Translations under genes and position numbers: made by a program
NCBI GenBank assembly: GCA_002356515.1
Contig: AP017605.1
Span: 4,163,001 to 4,227,000 of the forward strand
DNA from: Mesorhizobium loti
GTDB lineage: Bacteria; Pseudomonadota; Alphaproteobacteria; Rhizobiales; Rhizobiaceae
Direction: 5' to 3'
Length of the DNA stretch: 64,000 nt
Shown here: positions 8,412 to 17,593 of the stretch, in pieces
How positions within the stretch are numbered: position 1 is the stretch's first letter
Layout of the letters: each line of letters begins with the position of its first letter
The notes under the pieces: model-generated
Databases searched by the model: none
Told to the model about the DNA's origin: nothing
The model's input: only the letters and a program-made list of their open reading frames with translations

Positions 8412-9209
8412 ATGCCAGCCGCCAGCCTGACCTCCGTCCGTTCCTTCGTCGCCGCACCTGTGCCGGCACGCCCGGCGATTTCTGTCGAAGGTCGCCGCGC
8501 TTTCGCCTACAAGGGCGTCGAAAAACGCTTCGGCGACAAGACCGTGCTCGACGGCATCGACCTCGACGTGCCGGCCGGGCAGTTCGTTGCCGTCATCGGC
8601 AAGAGCGGTTGCGGCAAGAGCACTTTGCTCAGGCTGCTGGCCGGGCTCGACCGGCCGACATCGGGGTCGTTGACGCTGGGCGCCGAGGAAGAAGACCACA
8701 GCCGCACCCGCTTCATGTTCCAGGAGCCGCGCCTGCTGCCCTGGGCCAGTGTCGTCAGGAATGTCGAGGTCGGGCTGACCGGCATCGCCGCCGGGCAGGA
8801 CGCAAGGCAACGCGCGCTCGACATTCTGGGCGAGGTCGGCCTCGCCGACCGCGCCGATGAATGGCCCTCGGTGCTGTCAGGCGGCCAGAAGCAGCGCGTG
8901 GCGCTCGCCCGCGCGCTGGTCGGCCACCCGCAGATCCTGGCGCTCGACGAGCCGCTCGGCGCGCTCGACGCGCTGACCCGCATCGAGATGCAGCAATTGC
9001 TGGAGCGCATCTGGCTCACCCAGAAGTTCACCGCCGTGCTGGTCACCCATGACGTCGCCGAAGCGGTCGCGCTCGCCGACCGGGTGGTGGTGATCAGCGC
9101 CGGCAGGATCGCGCTTGACCTGGAAGTGCCGGTGGCCCGCCCGCGCCGGCGCGGTTCCGCCGAACTCGCCCGGCTTGAAGGCACGATATTGGACCGGCTG
9201 TTCGGTTAG
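8412..9209 (+). CDS. ssuB: Alkanesulfonate ABC transporter ATP-binding protein SsuB
   Basis: A 265-residue ABC ATPase with Walker [11 protein letters not shown]-loop [11 protein letters not shown], signature [15 protein letters not shown], Walker [12 protein letters not shown] and switch histidine VTHDVAEAV. The 40-residue N-terminal extension before the ABC fold is seen in SsuB proteins. ATG 8412 follows the ssuC stop by seven bases, so it is the last gene of ssuADCB. Confidence 0.94.
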   Translation: MPAASLTSVRSFVAAPVPARPAISVEGRRAFAYKGVEKRFGDKTVLDGIDLDVPAGQFVAVIGKSGCGKSTLLRLLAGLDRPTSGSLTLGAEEEDHSRTRFMFQEPRLLPWASVVRNVEVGLTGIAAGQDARQRALDILGEVGLADRADEWPSVLSGGQKQRVALARALVGHPQILALDEPLGALDALTRIEMQQLLERIWLTQKFTAVLVTHDVAEAVALADRVVVISAGRIALDLEVPVARPRRRGSAELARLEGTILDRLFG

Positions 9210-9241
9210 GCTGTCTTGCGGCAGCGGAATTGACGAGCGGC

Positions 9242-9387
9242 TTCCCCCACTCCGTCGCTGCTTCGCAGCGCCACCTCTCCCCCCTCCGGAGGGAGAGGAA
9301 AGGAGCCAAGCCCGGAGAACGCGCGCCCTTCCTCTCCCCCGTCGATCGGGGGAGAGGTGTCGAGCGAAGCTCGACGGAGTGGGGGTC
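9242..9387. repeat. Intergenic palindromic repeat, family B
   Basis: Outer arms CCCCCACTCCGTCG (9244) and its reverse complement (ending 9385) enclose inner hairpins made of CTCTCCCC/GGGGAGAG arms. A diverged copy occurs at 46278-46474. It lies between ssuB and the convergent small membrane gene and could serve both as 3' end structure. Confidence 0.7.
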
Positions 9388-9399
9388 GACCTTTCACCC

Positions 9400-9576
9400 C
9401 TACCGGTTCGCCCACACCAGCCCGGCCAGGCCGACCAGCATGGCGACGAGGCCGATATAGAGCCATTGCGACTGGCCGGTCATGAAGCTGCCGCCGACGA
9501 CGCCGATGCCTTGCAGCGACCACAGCGCACCGATGGCCAGCACAATCAAGGTCAGCAGATTTTTGGTCAGTCTCAT
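9400..9576 (-). CDS. Small two-helix membrane protein
   Basis: A 58-residue protein with two hydrophobic segments (NLLTLIVLAIGALWSLQGIGV and WLYIGLVAMLVGLAGLVWA) joined by a short loop. Small proteins of this layout are common in rhizobia and have no assigned function. ATG 9576 is preferred over the longer frame from 9651, whose extra residues lack character. It is convergent with ssuB. Confidence 0.65.
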   Translation of the reverse strand: MRLTKNLLTLIVLAIGALWSLQGIGVVGGSFMTGQSQWLYIGLVAMLVGLAGLVWANR

Positions 9577-9885
9577 TGTCGGACCTCGCTTTTCAAGTCG
9601 ATCGTTTGCGGCGTCGTGAGCGTGATGAAAGAACCAAAGGAAGGGGTTCAATCACGCCGGATTCTACTTGGATATTAATCCGATATCTTGTCAAAGCGAT
9701 CTCCAATATCGGCCCGAAGGTCATCGAGAATTGATCAAATATCGTCGGATAATCCATGACAGACTGTTACCCGCTGACTCCAAACGTGTGATCTCGCCAC
9801 GGAACGGACAGATGCTTGCCGCATTTCCTGCCTTATTCGGCACCTAACGGCTGGGGTCTGTCAAAAACGGAGCCATCCCCAAGAG

Positions 9886-10251
9886 ATGAAGAACCTAAAT
9901 CAGACCGCGCTTGTCGCGGTAACGATCGCTGCTGGCCTGATGGTCGGCGCTTCCGCCACTTCGGCAACCGCCGCCGGCCAGTGTGGCCGTGCTTCCTGGT
10001 ACGCGCTGCACTCGCGCACCGCATCGGGCGAGCGCATGAACCCGTCGGCGATGACCGCCGCCCACCGCACGCTGCCGTTCGGCACCAAATTGCGGGTCAC
10101 CAACCAGAACAACGGCCGCAGCGTCATCGTGCGCATCAACGATCGCGGCCCGTTCATCAGGGGACGGGTGCTCGACCTGTCGAAGGGCGCCGCTGGCCAA
10201 CTCGGCTTCATCGGTTCGGGCCAGACCGCCGTCTGCATGGCGCGCATTTGA
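9886..10251 (+). CDS. RlpA-like double-psi beta-barrel protein
   Basis: A 121-residue exported protein with a signal peptide (to about residue 29, ATAAG). The RlpA/DPBB domain follows: [44 protein letters not shown] and the conserved RINDRGPF. Characterised RlpA proteins are septal lytic transglycosylases acting on naked glycan strands. This one lacks a SPOR domain and a lipobox cysteine, so it is a soluble periplasmic short form whose enzymatic role is uncertain. Confidence 0.88.
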   Translation: MKNLNQTALVAVTIAAGLMVGASATSATAAGQCGRASWYALHSRTASGERMNPSAMTAAHRTLPFGTKLRVTNQNNGRSVIVRINDRGPFIRGRVLDLSKGAAGQLGFIGSGQTAVCMARI

Positions 10252-10554
10252 TGTGATTGTCCCTGGAGCATGATCTCTTCCGAGCCGCAGGTCAGCGAAG
10301 CAAAAAGCGGGTTCCACTTTTCGGGATCATGGCCGGGTGTCCGGCTAACGGACACATTTCCTACACATTTCGGCGCTGCACATTGAGCCGGCTCGGCCAT
10401 TCCCGGCCAATTTGCAAGCCTTTGCACGAAAGAACGATTGGTCACGCCACGTGACGTATTGCATCGCAGCAATTAGTTGTTAACCTCGCCACGAGACATT
10501 TGAGGCTCGGCGCTGCTCGTCGTCCCTTCGGTCGCAGCAGCAGCGGGGTTGTCG
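10252..10554. other. Intergenic region with a rhizobial palindromic repeat
   Basis: No gene was seen. At about 10263-10331, GAGCATGATCT and GGGATCATG form arms of a repeat widespread in Rhizobiales. The rest is the upstream region of phaZ. Confidence 0.55.
10263..10331. repeat. Rhizobial GAGCATGAT-type intergenic palindrome
   Basis: GAGCATGATCT at the left and CTTTTCGGGATCATG at the right form an imperfect stem. The internal AGCGGGTTCCACTTTTC is typical of this common repeat. It follows the rlpA-like gene directly. Confidence 0.6.
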
Positions 10555-11832
10555 ATGTTCTACCAGCTCTATGAAATGAACCACGCGGCGTTGCAGCCGG
10601 CCCGGCTCTATGCCGACGCGGTGCGCATGTTCTACGTCAACCCGCTCAATCCGTTTTCGCACACGCCCTGGGGCCGTTCGATCGCGGCGGGCGCCGAACT
10701 GTTCGAGCGCACCACGCGCCGCTACGGCAAGCCCACCTTCGGCCTCGACAAGACCGCTGTCGACTGGAAGAGCGTCGCGGTCACCGAAAAGACCGTCTGG
10801 TCGAAGCCGTTCTGCAATCTCGTCCACTTCGAACGTGCTCTTCCCGCCGGCCGCAAGCCGGATCCGAAGCTGCTGATCGTGGCGCCGATGTCGGGCCACT
10901 ATGCGACGCTGCTGCGCGGCACGGTGGAAGCCATGCTGCCCTATGCCGATGTCCACATCACCGATTGGGTCGATGCCCGCATGGTGCCGCTGGCCGACGG
11001 CAGCTTCGATCTCGACGACTATATCGACTACATCATCGACATGTTCCATGCGCTCGGCCCCGACACCCATGTGATGGCGGTGTGCCAGCCTTCCGTGCCG
11101 GTTCTGGCGGCGGTGGCGCTGATGGAGGCGAAGGGTGATCCCTTCGTGCCGTCGACCATGACCCTGATGGGCGGGCCGATCGACACCCGCCGCAACCCGA
11201 CCGCGGTCAATCTCCTGGCCGAGGAGAAGGGCATCGACTGGTTCCGCGACAATGTCGTCATGCGCGCGCCCTGGCCGGTGCCGGGCTTCGGCCGCGAGGT
11301 CTATCCGGGCTTCCTGCAGCTGTCCGGCTTCATGAGTATGAACCTCGACCGCCACATCATCGCCCACAAGGACTTCTTCATGCACCTTGTGAAGCATGAC
11401 GGCGACAATGCCGAAAAACACCGCGACTTCTATGACGAGTATCTGGCTGTCATGGACCTGACGGCGGAATTCTATCTGCAGACCGTCGACACCGTCTTCG
11501 TGCGCCATGCCCTGCCCAAGGGCGAGATGACGCATCGCGGCACCCGCATCGATACCTCGGCCATCCGCAACGTCGCTCTGTTCACGGTCGAAGGCGAGAA
11601 CGACGACATATCGGGCCTCGGCCAGACCAAGGCGGCGCAGGATCTGTGCGTCAACATTCCGGCTGACAAGAAGGCGCACTACATGCAGCCGGCGGTCGGC
11701 CATTACGGCGTCTTCAACGGCTCGCGCTTCCGCTCGGAGATCGTGCCGCGCATCGTCGACTTCATCACCAGCTATGGCCGCCAGAACCGCGTCGCGGTGA
11801 AGCCGAGACTGGTTCGCACCGCCAGGCGATAG
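10555..11832 (+). CDS. phaZ: Intracellular polyhydroxyalkanoate (PHB) depolymerase
   Basis: A 425-residue cytoplasmic esterase that mobilises stored poly-3-hydroxybutyrate. The N-terminus MFYQLYEMNHAALQPARLYA is typical of the PhaZ family. The nucleophile is the cysteine in MAVCQPSVPVLAAVALM, which replaces the lipase-box serine in this class, and the catalytic histidine lies in AVGHYGVFNGSRF. ATG 10555 is preferred to the TTG two codons upstream. PHB turnover suits a rhizobium. The gene is monocistronic. Confidence 0.92.
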   Translation: MFYQLYEMNHAALQPARLYADAVRMFYVNPLNPFSHTPWGRSIAAGAELFERTTRRYGKPTFGLDKTAVDWKSVAVTEKTVWSKPFCNLVHFERALPAGRKPDPKLLIVAPMSGHYATLLRGTVEAMLPYADVHITDWVDARMVPLADGSFDLDDYIDYIIDMFHALGPDTHVMAVCQPSVPVLAAVALMEAKGDPFVPSTMTLMGGPIDTRRNPTAVNLLAEEKGIDWFRDNVVMRAPWPVPGFGREVYPGFLQLSGFMSMNLDRHIIAHKDFFMHLVKHDGDNAEKHRDFYDEYLAVMDLTAEFYLQTVDTVFVRHALPKGEMTHRGTRIDTSAIRNVALFTVEGENDDISGLGQTKAAQDLCVNIPADKKAHYMQPAVGHYGVFNGSRFRSEIVPRIVDFITSYGRQNRVAVKPRLVRTARR

Positions 11833-11989
11833 GAATTCCGGACAAAATCGGCCGTCGGCCCGATTCTGTTGCACAATAGACGCTGTCCCTCCCCGCGGGT
11901 AACCATGCTGCCAATCAGCCCGTCGTCGTAATTGACACGGACTGCCGATCGCCCTTAACGTTTCGTTAACAACAGGGTGAGCGGGGACA

Positions 11990-12604
11990 ATGAATTCCTC
12001 AACAATGGCGAGAAGGCTGCGTTTATGCGTGGCTGCGGCCGGTCTGGCAGCCACGGCAAGCTGGCCGGCAATGGCGGCCGGAGCGATGGCGACCGGGGGC
12101 ATCACCTCGCAGCCGATCGGCCACTATGATTTCTGCAAGCTGCACCCCGGCGAATGCTCGATCCGTCCGAGCAATCTGGCGCCGGCCAGGATGACCAATG
12201 GGCTGATGAGCAAGCTCGCCAGCGTTACCGCCAGGGTCAACGCCGCCGTCAAGCCGATGAGCGACATGGACATCTACGGCAAGGACGAGGTCTGGGCCTA
12301 TCCCGACAAGGGCGTCGGCGATTGCGAGGACTATGTGCTGGAGAAGCGCCGCCGGCTGTCCCACATGGGCATCTCGCTGTCCGATCTGCTCATCACCGTG
12401 GTGCGCAAGCCCGACGGCGAAGGCCATTCGGTGCTGACCGTGCGCACCGACAAGGGCGACTATGTGCTCGACAATCTGACCGACAAGGTCAAGGCCTGGG
12501 ACCAGACCGGCTACCGCTTCCTCAAGCGGCAGGCGATCGACAACACCGGCCGCTGGGTCTCCATCCGCGGCGGCCAGCAGGTGCTGGTCGGGTCGGTGGA
12601 ATAG
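11990..12604 (+). CDS. Transglutaminase-like cysteine peptidase (BTLCP family)
   Basis: A 204-residue exported protein of the bacterial transglutaminase-like cysteine proteinase family. The signal peptide ends near WPAMAA. The catalytic triad is visible as Cys in GDCEDYVLEKR, His in GHSVLTVRT and Asp in YVLDNLTD. Related proteins such as LapG process surface adhesins, but no cyclic-di-GMP partner or adhesin gene is nearby, so the substrate is unknown. Confidence 0.88.
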   Translation: MNSSTMARRLRLCVAAAGLAATASWPAMAAGAMATGGITSQPIGHYDFCKLHPGECSIRPSNLAPARMTNGLMSKLASVTARVNAAVKPMSDMDIYGKDEVWAYPDKGVGDCEDYVLEKRRRLSHMGISLSDLLITVVRKPDGEGHSVLTVRTDKGDYVLDNLTDKVKAWDQTGYRFLKRQAIDNTGRWVSIRGGQQVLVGSVE

Positions 12605-12648
12605 GGGCGCGTTCGCGGTTGGCCGCTTGAGGCGGCCACACCCATCGC

Positions 12649-12735
12649 TTCGTCATCCTAGGGTGCAGCAGTCGCGAGCGACGTCGCGGAGCAGCTCCAG
12701 GGGTCTGCGCGTCCGCTCCGCCCGTGGATGACGAA
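12649..12735. repeat. Intergenic palindrome, family A
   Basis: Arms TTCGTCATCC and GGATGACGAA enclose a GC-rich core with the family A words GGTCTGCGCG and CCGCCCGTGG. Confidence 0.7.
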
Positions 12736-12852
12736 GGCCGGGGGCTCCACCGCGCATCCCTCCCAAAAAAATCTCCACCTCTCCGTGAACCATTTCCGTC
12801 CACCCGGCGACACACAGCCGTGAACGACGAAACCCAACCATGGAGACTTCAA

Positions 12853-13101
12853 ATGACTGCTTTTCTGCGCAATACCCTTCTCGCCTTCGCCGCCGTGTCG
12901 GCGCTGAGCGGATCCGCGATGGCCGACCAGACGGTCAGCTGCTCCTACACCAACCTCAATGACCTTTGGGCCGGCCGTTGTTGCGGCACTGCCGGCGCAT
13001 CGGACTGCCTGGGCGGTGGCCACGACCGCGACCATCATGACAATGGCCGCCCGGGCACCAAAGGCGGCAACCCCAACGGCAGCACGGCCGGCAAGTATTG
13101 A
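12853..13101 (+). CDS. Small exported His/Gly-rich protein
   Basis: An 82-residue protein. Residues 1-24 are a signal peptide (ends GSAMA). The mature peptide contains four cysteines (SCSY, RCCG, DCLG) and a GGGHDRDHHDNGRPGTKGG tail that could bind metal. The family is not recognised. ATG 12853 is chosen for the signal peptide. A hairpin at 13113-13140 follows. Confidence 0.65.
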   Translation: MTAFLRNTLLAFAAVSALSGSAMADQTVSCSYTNLNDLWAGRCCGTAGASDCLGGGHDRDHHDNGRPGTKGGNPNGSTAGKY

Positions 13102-13112
13102 TCTCGCCACAG

Positions 13113-13140
13113 TTGCCCGCTGGCGCTTCGCCGGCGGGCA
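13113..13140. terminator. Stem-loop after the small exported protein
   Basis: TGCCCGCTGGCG and CGCCGGCGGGCA form a strong stem with a short CTT loop. It lacks a clean T-run on the plus strand, so it could be a weak terminator or an mRNA 3' stabiliser. Confidence 0.45.
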
Positions 13141-13192
13141 CTGTGTTGCCATCAGGCAGACATCCGGCCGTCGCGAAATCCGGGCAAACCCG

Positions 13193-13561
13193 TTACTTCA
13201 GCCGGCCCAGCGCGGCGCGGATCGATGCGGTGATGCGGCGCAATTCCGCCTCGTCCAGCTTCTCGATGTTCTCGGCCAAGAGATTGGCGAGCTCGGTGGC
13301 GGCGGGATTGAGACCCGACGTGTCGAGCCTGACACGCGGATGTGAGGCTTCGGCCAGCCGCGCCAGCTCCTCGGCATCGTCCCAGATAATGTTGAAATAG
13401 CCGATGATCTTCTGGATCAGCGTCCAGGTCGGCGCACCGCGCCGGCCATGTTCGAGCGCCGAGAGATAGGCGGCACTGACGCCGATCGCCGCCGCCATGT
13501 CCTTCTGGCTGACGCCGCGCTCGGCGCGCAGCGCCCGCAGCCTCTCGCCGAACGGCGTCAT
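13193..13561 (-). CDS. XRE-family helix-turn-helix regulator
   Basis: A 122-residue DNA-binding protein. The Cro/C1-type HTH lies at residues 5-60 (FGERLRALRAERGVSQKDMAAAIGVSAAYLSALEHGRRG). The C-terminal ANLLAENIEKLDEAELRRITASIRAALG forms a helical tail. It lies 19 bp downstream of the smr-like gene on the same strand, a neighbourhood typical of rhizobial genomes. Targets are unknown. Confidence 0.87.
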   Translation of the reverse strand: MTPFGERLRALRAERGVSQKDMAAAIGVSAAYLSALEHGRRGAPTWTLIQKIIGYFNIIWDDAEELARLAEASHPRVRLDTSGLNPAATELANLLAENIEKLDEAELRRITASIRAALGRLK

Positions 13562-13580
13562 GCGACCTGCCCTTCAGCCC

Positions 13581-14111
13581 TCATGAGCGTGTCCGCCGCA
13601 GCCGGATATAGAGCGCGCCCGAACCGCCATGGTTGCGGGCGGCATGGTCGTGGCTGGAGACCAGCGGCCGGAACGCCGGCGTCGACAGCCAGGCCGGCAC
13701 CGCGCGCCGCAGCACACCGTCGCCGCCGGAGGACGACCCCTTGCCGGTGATGACCAGCACATAACGGATGCCGCCGGCATGCGCCCGGTGCAGGAACGAG
13801 AACAGCAGCGAATAGGCCTCGTCCTGCCTCATCCCATGCAGGTCGACGCGGCCTTCGATCGGCAGCCGGCCCTTCGACAGTTTGTCCAGCGTCGGCTCGT
13901 CGAGCCGGTGCGTGACATGCTGCATCTTCGGCTTTGCGGCACCCGGCGCATTGGCGGCGGGCTGGGCCGCCTGCGGCGCCGCCGGCTTGGCCTCGACGGC
14001 CAGGTCAGGAATGTCGACCGATGTCCTGCCCTTGAGCGGCTTGGCCGTGCGCGCCACCAGGTTCCACAGCACCCGGTCGTCTTCGCTCAGCCTGTCCGGA
14101 CGCTTGCTCAT
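13581..14111 (-). CDS. Smr/MutS2 C-terminal domain protein
   Basis: A 176-residue protein. The Smr domain occupies about residues 85-175, with the conserved DLHGMRQDEAY and ITGKGSSSGGDGVLRRAVP (LHGxxxxEA and TGxG motifs). Smr domains are nucleases or RNA/DNA binders. The N-terminal half is a charged, Ala/Pro-rich linker. Its start codon overlaps the mltA stop by one base, so the two are coupled. Confidence 0.88.
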   Translation of the reverse strand: MSKRPDRLSEDDRVLWNLVARTAKPLKGRTSVDIPDLAVEAKPAAPQAAQPAANAPGAAKPKMQHVTHRLDEPTLDKLSKGRLPIEGRVDLHGMRQDEAYSLLFSFLHRAHAGGIRYVLVITGKGSSSGGDGVLRRAVPAWLSTPAFRPLVSSHDHAARNHGGSGALYIRLRRTRS

Positions 14112-15208
14112 CAGGCGCCCCCGACCAGCGCACGCGGCACCAGCGCGTAGAAATCGGCGGCGTTGCGCACCACGCCGGCGATCTCGCCGGCGGCATCGCC
14201 CGAACCGGCGAACAGGTCGCCGCGCGCCGGCCCGGTGATGGCCGAGCCGGTGTCCTGCGCGATCATCAGCCGCCGGAACGGTCTTTTGTCAAAGGCGGTC
14301 AGCGTCGGCGCGTCGATGTAGAACGGCGTGCCGAAAGTGTGCAGCAGCCGGTCGACGGCGACCGAGCGCCCCGGCGTCAGCGGCACCTTGGCGGCGGCGA
14401 TCGGGCCGAGGCTCGCGTCCTCGACGTCAGCCTCGCGGAAGAAGATGTAGGAGCGGTTCTGCCACAGGATCTCGTCGATGCGCTGGGGATGCGCCTTGAA
14501 CCAGGCGCGGATCGACTGCATCGTCACTTGCGCCAGCGGGATCTCGCCCAATTCGCTCAGCACCTTGCCGGGCCCGGTAAAGCGCTGGCCTGACTTGGCG
14601 GCATAGGTGACGCGGCAAAGCCGGCCGTCGGTCATGGCCAGCCGCGCCGCGCCTTGCACATGGATGAAGAAGGCGTCGACCTTGTCGGCCAGCCAGGCGA
14701 TCTCCAGCCCCTGGCCCGCCAGTGCCCCGCGTTCGATCGTGCCACGGTCGAAATATTCGGCCAGTCCGTCCGCCGTCCGGCGCGCGAAGGCGAGGTAGGG
14801 GTCCATTCCCTCAGGCCGGTTGGCGTCGTCGACATCGGCAAGATCGGCCGGCCGCGACAAGAGCGGCACGACAAAACGCTCCGTGCGCATCGGCGAAGCC
14901 TCGACCTGCGGTTCGTAGAAGCCGGTGACGAGGCCGGGGCCGGTCTCGGGCGGGACCAGCATCGGGACAAAATGGCGCTCGAAGAAGGCGCGGGCCTCCG
15001 CCCGGTTTTCAGGCGGTGCCGTGCGCGCCTGCGCATAGACCTCGGCGAAGGCGCCGAAATCGACACCGAGCGCACCGCTGCGATAGGGTTTTGTCAGCAC
15101 ATGGAAGGCGGAGCGGCGAAAAGCCTCGAAGGCCGCCAGAGGATCGTCCTCGCCCCAGCCGGGCAGGTCGCCAAAGGACCTTTCAACAAGGAGTGGCGAC
15201 AGCGACAC
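14111..15208 (-). CDS. mltA: MltA-type murein lytic transglycosylase
   Basis: A 365-residue cell-wall lytic transglycosylase, cutting the MurNAc-GlcNAc bond to give 1,6-anhydro ends. Family segments: GLVTGFYEPQVEAS, DAFFIHVQGAARLAM, QNRSYIFFREA and LMIAQDTGSAITGPARGDLF with the conserved catalytic-region Asp (QDTG). There is no clear signal peptide at this start, as in several rhizobial annotations, so export or start choice needs care. It lies between the Tim44-like gene and smr on one strand. Confidence 0.9.
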   Translation of the reverse strand: MSLSPLLVERSFGDLPGWGEDDPLAAFEAFRRSAFHVLTKPYRSGALGVDFGAFAEVYAQARTAPPENRAEARAFFERHFVPMLVPPETGPGLVTGFYEPQVEASPMRTERFVVPLLSRPADLADVDDANRPEGMDPYLAFARRTADGLAEYFDRGTIERGALAGQGLEIAWLADKVDAFFIHVQGAARLAMTDGRLCRVTYAAKSGQRFTGPGKVLSELGEIPLAQVTMQSIRAWFKAHPQRIDEILWQNRSYIFFREADVEDASLGPIAAAKVPLTPGRSVAVDRLLHTFGTPFYIDAPTLTAFDKRPFRRLMIAQDTGSAITGPARGDLFAGSGDAAGEIAGVVRNAADFYALVPRALVGGA

Positions 15209-15229
15209 CGGAGCCCGCCTGTTCTGGAC

Positions 15230-15937
15230 TCAGTCTTCTTCTTCGGTGGCGACGAGCTTCCAGTTTGGATCGCGCGAGCGCGTGTCGCGGGCGAAGGTCC
15301 AGACATCCTTGACCTCGGCCACGGTTTCCGGATCGCCGTCGATCACCGTGCCGGCCTTGTCGCGTGTCGCCGAAATCAGCTCGCTGATGATGCGCAGCGT
15401 CACATGCGCCTCGCCGCCCTTCATCTCGGCCGAGACGATGTCGGCCTTGTCGATGCCGACGAAGGAGGACTGGATTTTTTCGGCCTTGGCCTCGCGTTCG
15501 CCGATCGCGGCGACGAAACCGTCGAACACCTCGCGCGACAGAAGATTCTTCAGCGTTTTGCGGTCGCCGTCGGCATAGGCCATGACGATCATCTCATAAG
15601 CCATCTTGGCGCCGTCGATGAAACCCTTCGGATCGAAGGACGGGTCATTGTCCTTGATCGCGCGCAGGCCCCTGTTGAGATCTGTGTCGGGCTTGGCGAA
15701 AGCGTCGATCGCCGTATAGGCGTCGGCCGGCGCCGCCTCGCCCGGCAGCCGCTTGCGCGGCAGCGAAACGACATTTTCCGGCTTCTGCGTGGCGTCCTTG
15801 TCGGTGCGCGCCGCCGTGTAGGGGTCGAAGGGCGGCCGCTCGCTACCGGTCCGACGGCCCAGCACGTTGCGCAGCTGGAAGAAGATCACCACCGCCGCGA
15901 TCAGGAAGAAAATCGTGCCGAAGTCGAAGAAGCCCAT
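15230..15937 (-). CDS. Tim44/TimA-family membrane-anchored protein
   Basis: A 235-residue protein starting MGFFDFGTIFFLIAAVVIFF, a single N-terminal membrane anchor. A Pro/charged linker follows, then a C-terminal Tim44-like domain (about residues 95-235; DPKGFIDGAKMAYEMIVMAYADGD, VKDVWTFARDTRSRDPNWKLV). Bacterial Tim44-like proteins are proposed to help assemble inner-membrane proteins. A TTG four codons upstream (15949) is an alternative start with an AGGGA site. It is followed by mltA after 21 bp and diverges from fxsA. Confidence 0.88.
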   Translation of the reverse strand: MGFFDFGTIFFLIAAVVIFFQLRNVLGRRTGSERPPFDPYTAARTDKDATQKPENVVSLPRKRLPGEAAPADAYTAIDAFAKPDTDLNRGLRAIKDNDPSFDPKGFIDGAKMAYEMIVMAYADGDRKTLKNLLSREVFDGFVAAIGEREAKAEKIQSSFVGIDKADIVSAEMKGGEAHVTLRIISELISATRDKAGTVIDGDPETVAEVKDVWTFARDTRSRDPNWKLVATEEED

Positions 15938-16120
15938 ATCTTCCGCCAATCAATCCCTGCCTCTAGGCCGGACCATCCGGCCAACAGGCCGCGGTCGCAT
16001 AGCGTTCAACATTCAAAGCATATAGAACGCAAGGTGCAATCATTCAAATCAAAGGCAGGCATACCTATCTAACAGCCCCAGTGCCAGCGGCGATTGGCCG
16101 CCGACGGGCAAAACAATCGA

Positions 16121-16633
16121 ATGGTCGGTAAAGACTTGCGCATTTCGCTGCTTCCCTTCTTCCTCCTCGCGCTTCCGCTGCTGGAAATCGCCGGTTTCGT
16201 CATCGTCGGCCGCGAGGTCGGCGCGCTGGCGACGGTCGGCCTCGTGCTGGCCTCGAGCATTGCCGGCGTGCTTTTGCTCCGGCACCAGGGTTTTGGTGTG
16301 ATGGCGCGGGTGCGCGCCGAGATGGATGCCGGCCATGACCCCAGCCGCCATCTTGCCCATGGCGCCATGATCGTGGTTGCCGCGATCCTGCTGATCATCC
16401 CCGGCTTCATCACCGACATTATCGGCCTGCTCTTGTTCCTGCCGCCGGTGCGCGACCTTGCCTGGCGCCGGTTCAAGGGCCGCATCGTCGTTGCCACCGA
16501 TTTCTCCAGCGGCGGTTTCCGCCGGCCGCGCGACAAGGTCATCGACCTCGACGACGGCGATTATTCGCGCGAGGACGATTTCAAGCGCGGCCCGGATCAT
16601 AATTCGCCGTGGCGGCGGCTGAAGGATGATTGA
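16121..16633 (+). CDS. fxsA: FxsA-family inner-membrane protein
   Basis: A 170-residue membrane protein. Hydrophobic segments at about residues 8-48 and 85-115, with RHQGFGVMARVRAEMDAG between them, match FxsA, whose E. coli member suppresses F exclusion of phage T7. The C-terminal tail is charged and cytoplasmic. ATG 16121 is chosen over an upstream TTG. The fxsA-secB neighbourhood is conserved in Rhizobiales. Confidence 0.88.
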   Translation: MVGKDLRISLLPFFLLALPLLEIAGFVIVGREVGALATVGLVLASSIAGVLLLRHQGFGVMARVRAEMDAGHDPSRHLAHGAMIVVAAILLIIPGFITDIIGLLLFLPPVRDLAWRRFKGRIVVATDFSSGGFRRPRDKVIDLDDGDYSREDDFKRGPDHNSPWRRLKDD

Positions 16634-16650
16634 GAACGGCCATCCGATGC

Positions 16651-16860
16651 TTCGTCATCCTGGGGCGGAGCAAGGAGCGAAGCGACGCGCGCAGACCCCA
16701 GGATCCATGCCGCGACCTCTGAACGCCGCTGCGGTGGAGGATATTCACCCGGCTGCGCCGTTGTGAGCACTGAGCCGCCGCATTCTTCGGACAAGGTCGC
16801 GGCATGGATCCCAGGGTCTCCGCGACGCCGCTGCGCGGCTGCTTCGCCCTGGGATGACGA
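16651..16860. repeat. Intergenic palindromic repeat, family A (long copy)
   Basis: A 210-bp compound repeat. Outer arms TTCGTCATCC and GGATGACGA flank two inner inverted segments containing GGATCCATGCCGCGAC and its complement. It fills the fxsA-secB gap. Confidence 0.8.
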
Positions 16861-16971
16861 CATGAGGAGTCCCAAGGCGGCAAACCTTGTCTTGTCATGC
16901 CGGCCATGGTAGCGAACGCCCGATTTCAATTCGGTCAGCAACGCTGCCCAGGGGAAAAGGATATAAGGCTC

Positions 16972-17475
16972 ATGGCCAGCAATGATGACGCGCCGACCGG
17001 CGCAGCCAACGGAAACGGCAACACGGGAGCGCAGCCGTCGCTCAACGTGCTCGCCCAGTATGTGAAGGACCTGTCCTTCGAAAGCCCCGGCGCGCCGAAC
17101 TCGCTGCGCGGCCGCGACAAGGCCCCCGGCATCGCCATCAACGTCAATGTCAACGCCAACCCGCTGTCCGACAAGCAGTTCGACGTCAATTTGACGCTGA
17201 ACGCCAAGGCCTCCTTCGACCAGGAAGTGCTGTTCAATGTCGAGCTGGTCTATGGCGGTGTCTTCGCCATTTCGGGCTTCCCGCAGGAGCACATGCTGCC
17301 GATCCTGTTCATCGAATGCCCGCGCCTGCTGTTCCCCTTCGCCCGCCAGATCATCGCCGAGGCCACCCGCAATGGCGGCTTCCCGCCGCTGATGCTCGAC
17401 CCGATCGACTTCGCGCAGATGTTCCAGCAGAAGATCGCCGAAGACCAGGCCGCGTCGAAGGTCCAGGTGAGCTGA
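16972..17475 (+). CDS. secB: Protein-export chaperone SecB
   Basis: A 167-residue cytosolic chaperone that keeps preproteins unfolded and delivers them to SecA. It shows [57 protein letters not shown] and [20 protein letters not shown], the SecB core. The start at 16972 has AAGG upstream. A rho-independent terminator follows at 17498-17525. Confidence 0.96.
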   Translation: MASNDDAPTGAANGNGNTGAQPSLNVLAQYVKDLSFESPGAPNSLRGRDKAPGIAINVNVNANPLSDKQFDVNLTLNAKASFDQEVLFNVELVYGGVFAISGFPQEHMLPILFIECPRLLFPFARQIIAEATRNGGFPPLMLDPIDFAQMFQQKIAEDQAASKVQVS

Positions 17476-17497
17476 GCTATATCTAGAGAATGCCTCG

Positions 17498-17525
17498 AAA
17501 AACCCGGCCTCGAGCCGGGTTTTTT
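17498..17525 (+). terminator. Rho-independent terminator of secB
   Basis: AACCCGGC-TCGA-type stem-loop: AACCCGGC (17501) pairs with GCCGGGTT and is followed by a T-run (TTTTTTG). It lies 25 bp after the secB stop. Confidence 0.9.
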
Positions 17526-17593
17526 GTTCGGCGCTTCTACCTGGTCCTGGGCGACGTTGGAGGGACAGCACCCCCCTCTGGCCGTGTCCAGCC

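Noticed and set aside
14654..16072. 472-residue open frame antisense to mltA and the Tim44-like gene
   Set aside because: It is a GC-rich shadow of two well-recognised genes on the minus strand.
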